A stretch of DNA of 48,589 bases from positions 1 through 48,589 of IMG/VR virus record IMGVR_UViG_3300009181_000008; one strand, given 5' to 3'. The translations under genes were made by a program, and so were the position numbers. Source of the stretch: a virus. Shown here piece after piece: positions 13,101 to 22,100 of this stretch. Under the pieces are notes generated by a model. It worked only from the letters and a program-made list of their open reading frames with translations. It ran no database searches and had not been told where the DNA came from. Position 1 is the stretch's first letter, and each line of letters starts with the position of its first letter.

Positions 13101-16100
13101 AACGAGGTATTATCCGGTGGGCAAAGTCAGGCAAACACCCCTTTAAAATCTTTGCTTTTAGCCAACACCACCCAACGGGCAGGAAGCGGAGTCATGTTCT
13201 TGCAGAGCATGTTAGAAACCCATATCACGCTTAGCTGGAATGGCAATGAATACCTGAGCAAGATGCTTAGCGCAGATAGGTTTGCTAGGATACGTGAAAA
13301 GTTCCTGTCCCATGACACGAGGGAAATGGTATTCAAACAAGTCCAAACTTTAGCTAGCTCGGCAAGCAGCTTGGACCAGCGAAGGAATAGCGAAAGGGTG
13401 CTCCTCGCCTTTTCATCTAGGGTTGAGAAGCTACTGATGGAGCTTACGCCCCTCGCTGAAAAGGTTGCAGAGCGTATCATCAAGTCTGCTGAAGGTGATG
13501 GCTCATATGCTATCGAGCTCTTGGGAGACATTTACGGAGAAGCTATCAAGGAAGCCATGAAAGATGTCAGCGCTTACTCTGCGAGTGACAAGGATGTTTC
13601 CATATCTGAGCCGGGGTTCGCTATCAGGAGAGGAATGGACGTAAGGATTGGCGCAGGGGCTCAAGACGTTCACGCCCTTGGTAATTCCTACGAAAAGGTA
13701 GCCGCAAATTCCCTAGGCATGACCTCGGGTAGGGCAAATAACTCCGTAATGCTTCCGGCGTTTGGAATGATAGGTGGAGCTACCGAGGCGTTCTCTAGGA
13801 CTGCCAGTGGTAGGGCTAGGTATTTGGGCATGGCTGGCATGAGCACTGCGCCAGTGTCCGGCCTTGACACCTTCACGGGTAGTTTCTCCAAGACAACCGC
13901 GCGCGAGTTCGTCAGGGGCGCCAACTTGTCTGCTGGCCCTAACTACACCGGCCTCTCGCCCGACGCGAACGGCATGATGATCGGCATAAACATGTTTGGG
14001 GAGCCATACACTTTAACCACAAACCACAATTCCGACGGCGCCATCAGCATTACGCCGGAGCCTTTCTTCACGGGCATTGGGCAGGACTTGCTTAATCTTG
14101 GTTCCACAAGTCGTCCGGGCAACATGCCAAACCAAATAACCAGATCCGGCCTAGACCCTGCTGTCGCGGCAGCTTCTGACGCAGCTAACAGGCTTATCAG
14201 TATGGCCAAGCAGCTTGCAGAAGTAATAATTAACCAGAACCAAGCCCATAATCTAGACATAGTATCTAGCGCCATATATGAGGCCGTTAGCGTCGACGAG
14301 GGGTCGTCCGAGATCAGGCGTTTCGTTAGGAGTGACCCGACTATTGGTAGGGCTTACCAGCTGGGCGATTTGTCTGGCGACCTATTAAAGGCAAAAGCCC
14401 TGCTTGCAGTCGCATATGAAGTAGCGGACAGGCCAGACATGAACGTCGGCATAGCCAACTTTGGAGTGTCGATTGGTTTCTCTCGAGACTGGGGATACTA
14501 CTCTCAGGGCTCGTCGGAGATATCTAGGAATGCCGGTGGGTATAGGCCGCTGAGCCAAACGTCTGTCGTCAGGACTCACGTGACGCCAGAGGGAAGGGTT
14601 GTGCTTACGTCCGCGTTTGAAGGACTCGCCGACTCTAGGGACATCAGGGAGCTTAGGGTAATAGACGCCATAACTGGCTCTGGCAGCGTTTCTGCGCACG
14701 AGATAGCCCATAAGCCAACCCTTGGGATGATGGCCGATTGGCATGCCAGTATGAATTTGTTTGCGGACAATGAGCATGAGTTTGGGGTAAATAACTTTGA
14801 GCAGGCTCACGAGGCCGACCTCTCAGTTAAATCCATGGGAAGCAGGATTGGGCGCGTAAGTGAAATAGGCCTGACTGCCCTTAAGCGAATACCCATGAAC
14901 CATCAATTCTCCACGGGCTTCATGAAGGAAGTGGCCTACAAGTATGGCTCAAGTTGGTACGCTAGGAACCTCGTCGAGACGCTGACCGGAGAGACGACTA
15001 TGGACATCGTCATTGGAAGGCTGAAGGCAAGTGGTGCCGGCATAAACCTTGCTGCCAGCTTAGAGTCAGTGCTCAACGAAAAGCAGTTCTTTGGCACTGC
15101 ATCTAAGGGGATGGCCGCCAACCCTGACCGTTCCGCATTCTTCCAGCCCCTTGCAAGATATATGTGGGCAGCAGCAGCAACGCTTGGCATCCGACACTTC
15201 TCGGATGGAATAAAGGAGCCCCACAAGTCTATCCTTCTAACGATGATAGCGCGCGGAGATGACACTGATGCCATCAAGCACTTCATAGCCAATACGCCGC
15301 ATGTAGGCTTTAGGGAGGGGTCGGTCAAGTTTGGCAAGAACACCTCACACCTCGACTTGTCGCAGATACATTCTCTGGCCGGCAATATGATGCTAAAGGA
15401 AAGGCTTATACCCTTACTTGAGGCTACAGGCGTATTCAGGGCTGAAGACATAGACCTAATCAGGAAGCACATCGACCACGCCACCGCATTTGATCCCACT
15501 TCCACTGGAGACATACGTCACTCTGGCAGGGTCTTAGATGGATACCAAAGGGCAATAGGCGAAAGAGACGTTACACCCGGCCACCAAACGCCGGCCGATG
15601 CGCTTCGTGCGTTTTCAAACTATAAGTCCGGGCTACTTACTAGCGGCATGGACTTGGGTGATAATGGAGACGGAACTGCCGCAGTTATCGATATCATGAG
15701 GGGCCTTGCTAGCCTAGAAGGAAGGAAACCAAGGTTCTCAATGGATGCCACCGAGGGAGTTAAGTTTATATTCCCAGAGCAAACCGGCGTAGATAAAGCC
15801 GGAGTCACAGATGGCTTCCTTGGCTCCTATCCGGCCAGTTCCTACTACGCCGTTGCGTCGGACACTATTGGCAACCCGGACATTGTTGCCAACGTCAACA
15901 GGGGCGGCCGCCCACACGCGTTAGGTAAGGGTTCTGAGATGAATTTAGACGGCACCAACAGGTACTATGTCCGAAATGCAGGCGCCTCCGTCATAGGCTA
16001 TGATCCTGTCACCCCAGAACAAGGCGGAGCCCTTGCTGCCATGATGGGTGTGCCTGTGTTTAGTGATTTCAAGTACTCGGTAACGCCCGGGTTAATGACC

Positions 16101-19100
16101 GTGACGCCTGACCGTACTGGCAGGTCCAAGCTTTCCTCTTCCGTGATGAGGACTGCAATGGTTGAGTCTATTATAGCTGAGCTAAGGAAAGAAAATGCAA
16201 AGACCATAGACATAGCTCCGGCCGGCCACCACCTGTCGTACATAGGAGCAGATCCAATGATGCTGGCATCAGCCACGCAGAGCGAAGCCATCAAGGACAT
16301 CACGGCTACATGGAATAACAAGGGCCTTAAGGGTATAAATAGAACCCTCCAAAGCGGTTACAGGCACGGGAACTCAATGGGTGACGTCGTTAATGCGAGC
16401 GTTGTTACGCACTCTCTTTATAGCGATCAGGGCGGCCCGTACGGCCAAAATGCACCCAGCCACGGATTAGGACAGAATGCTGGCCCTGACCAGCTCGGCG
16501 AGTTTGCTCCTAAAAAGGGGTATGCTTGGCAGCGCCTGCCTGATGGCAGGATAATGCTCAATGTCACCGGTGACCATCTCGGGTACAAGCTAGACCATAA
16601 GCAAATCACTAAGCGCCGGCCCGGCTACGGCTTCAGTCTCATAGAAGGCCTTGGATGGGATCAGCAGAATGGAGTCCTGATACCAATGCGTATCAACGCT
16701 CACGTCGGAATTGCCGACATGCTTAGGACCATGAAGCATCCTCTTGCAGCGATGTATGATCACACTGATCCAGCTATAGTTGGTCAGCACATACGAGCAG
16801 CTGCGTCGTCAAATCGGAGGAACTTCCATGAAACGCGCGGCAATTTCCAGCCAATGACTGGTTCGTTTAGCGCAGCAGGAGACGCAAGGCTAACAAAGGG
16901 CATAAAAGACTTTGCATTTATATCCGGCTACTTGGCGGATAACGCCATAGATCCTATGGTCAAAGCAGATGCGGCCGCGCAGCTTAATGGTCACCAGTCG
17001 GCGAATGGATACGCGAGCATTATACTTCCGGCCAACGCCACTCCAGATGACATCAGGAGCGCTGTACTTGCGTTGCACATGGAGCCGGTCATTGGCCTGT
17101 CGTTAAGCCACATGTCTAACCACTCCCGCAGGTATTCGCACCTCGAGTTCACCGGCGACAACGCATATTCAAGCGGCCGGTCCCTGCCCACTAGGAATGG
17201 CATATCTCCGTCTACTGAGGGATACAGGTATTCCTTTAGGGGGTCTATGCCCGGACGACTTCCTCAGGAAGTCCTCAAGGGCCTTATGGACACCACCATG
17301 ATGCTTAGCCCTACTCTCATCGACGACATCGATGTGATGATCGGCAAGATGTCTGGCGGTGAAAGCGGCTACTTCCTCCCTGACTCCGAAAGGATACTAT
17401 CCATGAATGGAGACACTGGCCTATCCATTGCGTCCATGTTCCCGGGCAGGCCCGACTTGTTACGATACTCTTGGGACTCCAAGAATATGCACGGCATCAA
17501 GGTCTGGAAGCGCACTATTCCTAAGGGCGCCGAGAGGTACCATGCCCACGTCGTCCAGTTTGAGGCACCCATGCAGTATGAGGCTGAAGGGGGCCTTAGG
17601 ATAGGGCCTAAGTCGATTGCGTTCAGGACGCCGGAAGAAGCTACGGCATTCGCAAACAGGGTGTCCGTATCCCGAAGTGGCGCCGATATAGCAAAAGCCC
17701 TCGCCGCCGGAGACGTCGAAGTCGTTAATGGCGCCGATACTCCCACGAGTCCGTTCATGCCTGAGGCTGACGTCAGGAAAGGCGTGTTTATGAACGGCCA
17801 TGAGCTCACCGCAATGGAGAACTCTGCCCACTTCGTTGGAGACATGGACACTCCAATGGATAGGAAGTCTGCTAAAACTCTTGGTGCTGCCCTTGGATCG
17901 AATAAGCACTTGAGGTTCTCGCCCGGAGAAAGCCTGATGATGGTCGGAGGCAAGTCTATGGATGAGCTTCAGGACTTGGTTAGGTGTAAGCTTAATTTTG
18001 GATCCCCTCGCGGAACCATGGAATTCGCCTCCAAGGCAATGAACGCCATCATACATGGCGCCCTCCCTAACACCCAGAAGCTTGAGGCCATGCTTGGTGA
18101 AGACTGGTTCAAGGTAATGAAGAAGGCTGGCGTTTCCGGGGAAGAGATGAGGCAGACCGGGCTTGCTGCTCTATTCATAGGAGCTAAGACAACTAAGCTG
18201 ACTAGGATGGATGTGGCAGAGTTTATGGCCGCAACCATACCTATGTTGCGCAGGCACGACCTTAGTACCAGCAACGACCTAAAGCTTTCTGGAATACTCG
18301 CCATGGGCGGCGGACTCGAAGGTGGAGACAGCCCCCACAAGCTTAATGGCGGTTACTTAATGCCATACATGCCGGACAGCGTCCTACAAAGCAGGATAAA
18401 CCAGCATCAGGCTATATCTGGAATAATCGGAAGCTTAGAAAGGCTGGAGCTTACCCACAGGGCTCTTCTTGAGGCCGGCAATGTCAACTCGGAGTCGACC
18501 CTCAATGCTATTGCTGCCACCAATAAAGTGCTTCTCTCTTACGCCAGAAAGATAGGCATGGATGAAGAGGCGATTGCGAACAAGGGCGCGTCCGAACTCG
18601 CTACGTTAATCCAGACTAGGATCGAAACGCTAGCAAAGAAGACCCACACCGGCGGCGACACTTTCGGCAACCTAAATTACACTGGCTTAGAAAACGTAAG
18701 GCTTACGTTGAATGACCACATCTCAAACATAAGGGCTCTTCAAGATGTTAGCTCTATGGTTGGTGGCGTCATGCCTGAGCTGGTGCTTCCATTAAGGCAG
18801 CTGCATAGCGAATTCATGATGGGCTCTCCTGCCATGGAGCTCCCAACAAGGTTTGCCACTGGGGCTCCTTATGGATGGTCGGCTGGCACAGTTAATAACG
18901 GGGTCGAAGACCTTACCGGCCAAGTCATCAGTGGCCACTATAACAAGTATTGGGGCAATTACACCTCTGGCTACCAGCACGTTCAGACCCAAGCTGCCGT
19001 CAGGTTCGGGGATAAGTACGCAACTGAGCAGATTGATGGATACCTTACCCAGCTTAGGGCAACAAATGTTGCCGAGCTGCGCAAGGACACCCCCGACAAA

Positions 19101-22100
19101 GGTCTGATCGAAAGGAATGACCTGCTCATCGCCACTGCTAAGAGAGTTTTAACCGTCAGAAATGCCTTAAGGAGCATTATGAAGGCGAACTCAAGCACTG
19201 GCCACTTCGCTAGCATGTTGCCCGGCAATAACCCCAACCTCGGAGGCGCGTCGGGCGTTCATGAGATAGGGCATTCTCGCTTTAGCCAATCGCTTGCCGT
19301 TTCCGGCTTATCCATCGAGGGCTTTGCTGATCCTCTCGGGTTTAGTGGTGCCATGTATACTGGAACAAGAGACTATGCTCTCACTCCTCTAGGCTTCCCG
19401 ATAACGCTGCTTGAAGAAATCCAATCCGACTTTGCGCAAAAAATAGAAGGAGTCGGCGTAGATAAGGACATGTCTATCTACCTTCCATTGAGCCCTGATG
19501 AAGAGGCCTCTCTGGCTGCCGTTCCTGAGTATGAAAGAATGGTATCTAAGGCTGCAGAACTTCGGGCTCTTGCCGAGTCGGTCACCGGGTTTGTCACGGA
19601 TAAGCTCGTGGTCTCGATGCTTACGCCCCGGGGCAACAGGAGCAGCGGCGTCGGATCGTCTGCTGCGTTAAACTTATTCCTAAAGCTTCAATTAGACCAG
19701 ACGGATATACTTAACAGGGGTATATTGGCTGTTCAGGTGCCCGGCTTGTTGAGGGGAACGGGGCGCGAGGTGAAAGCTCCAGAGTCACTTAAAGCAAGCT
19801 TGAGGGGCAAGTTCCAGCTCGAGCTGCCGGACAAGGTTCCGTCTATGGACTTTGACCATGAATTGATAGCCAAGATTGCAGAATACCAGACGTCAGGGTT
19901 CTCCAATGTTCCAGAAGCGGTTGCAGACTCCATAGCTAAAAGGCTCGCCGATAACATTCGGTCTACGGATCAGTGGAATAATTCTTTTGGCCGCAAGATA
20001 GGCGGACAGGGGACTGACGCCGCCATTGCTGCTGTGTCGAGAGAACCGCACCGTGCCATGGAAATGATAAGGCAGAACCTACTCCAGATCATGACTCGCG
20101 GTCAGGAGCAGATGCAAGAACAGCATGCCGTGCTTAAAAGCATAGCCACAGGCATGAGAAGCGCGGGAGACACCTCGGACCTGTCTGCGTTCGTGGAAGC
20201 CCTTGCGGACATAGCCGAAAGGCAGAAAGGTGACCTTGGTGCTTCGATAGGCTGCGAGCTTGCAGGAATGGCTATACTCGACGAGTCGGTTGCGATGAAC
20301 GTCGCAGCCTACGCCCGTGGCGAATATAAGTTCGACTACGAAACCATAGCTAGGTCTGCCTTAGAACGGATAAGGGCTAGGTATACGGACACCAAGACGT
20401 TCACCGGCAAGACTATCCTTTTAGCGTTCGAGGAGATGCTTAGGACTCCTGCCGAGGAGCGCCCATTCATATCTATTGCGGACGGCTTAAGCGAACCAAA
20501 GGAAGTAAGCGCTGTGTCAGATATGATTACTGACCTAGCTTCTACGTTCAGGACCAATGAGGGCACCTCACTTGAGATAGCCGAGAGGCTGATGACTGAT
20601 CCGGCGAACACCCTCCCGTCGACAATTCAGGACAACCTTGTTAGCATTGCTGAGTTCTTTGGCACCGGTGGTAACCTCTATGTCCAAAACGCCAACTCTG
20701 GTGGCATACTGTCCGAGGGCGGCAAGAAAACATACAGGGTATTCAGGTCTCTAGAAGAAGGCGGACACGAAAAGATGGCGTACCAGCTCTTGGCTCACCT
20801 CTTGGAGCGCGCAGGTGAAGGGCACGACCTGTCTAAAATTAATGCAGTCGAGGCTCAGTATCACAGGCACAACGGGTCGCTAGCTGGAGACTTCGTGAAG
20901 CAAGTTATTGAAGTCTATGCAGGCATGTCAAAGAGGGCGGAATATGCCATCGAGGCGCAGGCCATCGAGGCGCAGGCCAGAGAATTGAAAAAGACCATTC
21001 CGGAAGTGGGAAGCTATAGGGATGATCGAATGGTTCCGGCCACCTTGCCGTACGCTGGAGAAAACTCCTACAAGTCCATGCAGTTGCAGATGTCTATCGT
21101 GGACTCGATGAACCGAGGCCAGCGAGGCGTCGGAATAATGGATGCAAGCTGGCAGCTAACCCGTGGTCATGGACTTAGTGAGTCAGCAACGGTCGGCCTA
21201 GGTATTGGAAAAAATAAAAGGATAGCTTGGATGCCCTGTGTCGATGGGCCGGGCTCTGCGATACAAACCGTGCTTGCCTGCTATGAAAGGATGACCGGTC
21301 TCAATCCTAACGAGGCCGGAGGCATAAATAATGGGTTTTTATTCAGGCTTGGCCAAATGGATGAAGCAGAGGTAAGGGCGGTAATGTCTGGAACGAATTT
21401 CGATCACGATGGCTCAAGTAAGAACCTGCATGGGCATATAATGCAGACCTTAGAGCTCATGCTTGATAGGATTAGGACGAACATATCGGAGGACTCTTAT
21501 CGCGCTATAGCTAAGGACCTTCTCGAGTTTGCGTCAGTAAAAGGAGTTAAGGACTTTAACTTCTCCATCAAGAAGGGGGCTGAACTTGGAGCAGCCTTTA
21601 TGGAGGGCAAGAAAAACCCAAATCACCCCAACTGGGGCGATGCCACAAAGTTTATAGCCAATGGAATGAAGGATGTGTCGCTTGCCACCATGCCGGCGCA
21701 CACCGGCTCTGGAGGATGGGGGTACATCACCAACTATGGCCTGCCGCAGCATAAGGCCGACATCATGATGGCTGGAACCAGTAAGCTATTCAGGTCTCAG
21801 TACTCGCTTGATGCGTTTGAGCGCCCAGCAATAACCGTTGAGGGCACAACGATGTCCATGTTTGACACTAAGAGTGGCAAGCTCATCGCCTCTGTAGACG
21901 TTAGGGATCCTGCACAGGTTAAACTGTTCCGTGAAAGATATCTGCAATCGTCTAAATACGTTGGTGGCAACTGGATGGTCCGAGCGTTCATTAAGGAGTG
22001 GGCGCCGGTTGGCGGTTATGTAGACCTTACTGTTGCCGGCTCTACTGCCCAAAATAAACCCGCCCTCGGCAACTTTGCTTGGGATGAGTCTGTTCATTCC

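Noticed and set aside
17369-18056. Two overlapping minus-strand frames of nearly 200 codons under the giant gene
   Set aside because: They lack plausible starts, overlap each other in different frames and mirror the codon bias of the giant gene; no leftward transcription unit exists there.
19260-19274. HEIGH at residue 5022 as a metallopeptidase active site
   Set aside because: It overlaps the GHSRF element preceding EIQSD and matches the xHxRF position of that domain, which is not a zincin; no downstream zinc ligand is evident.
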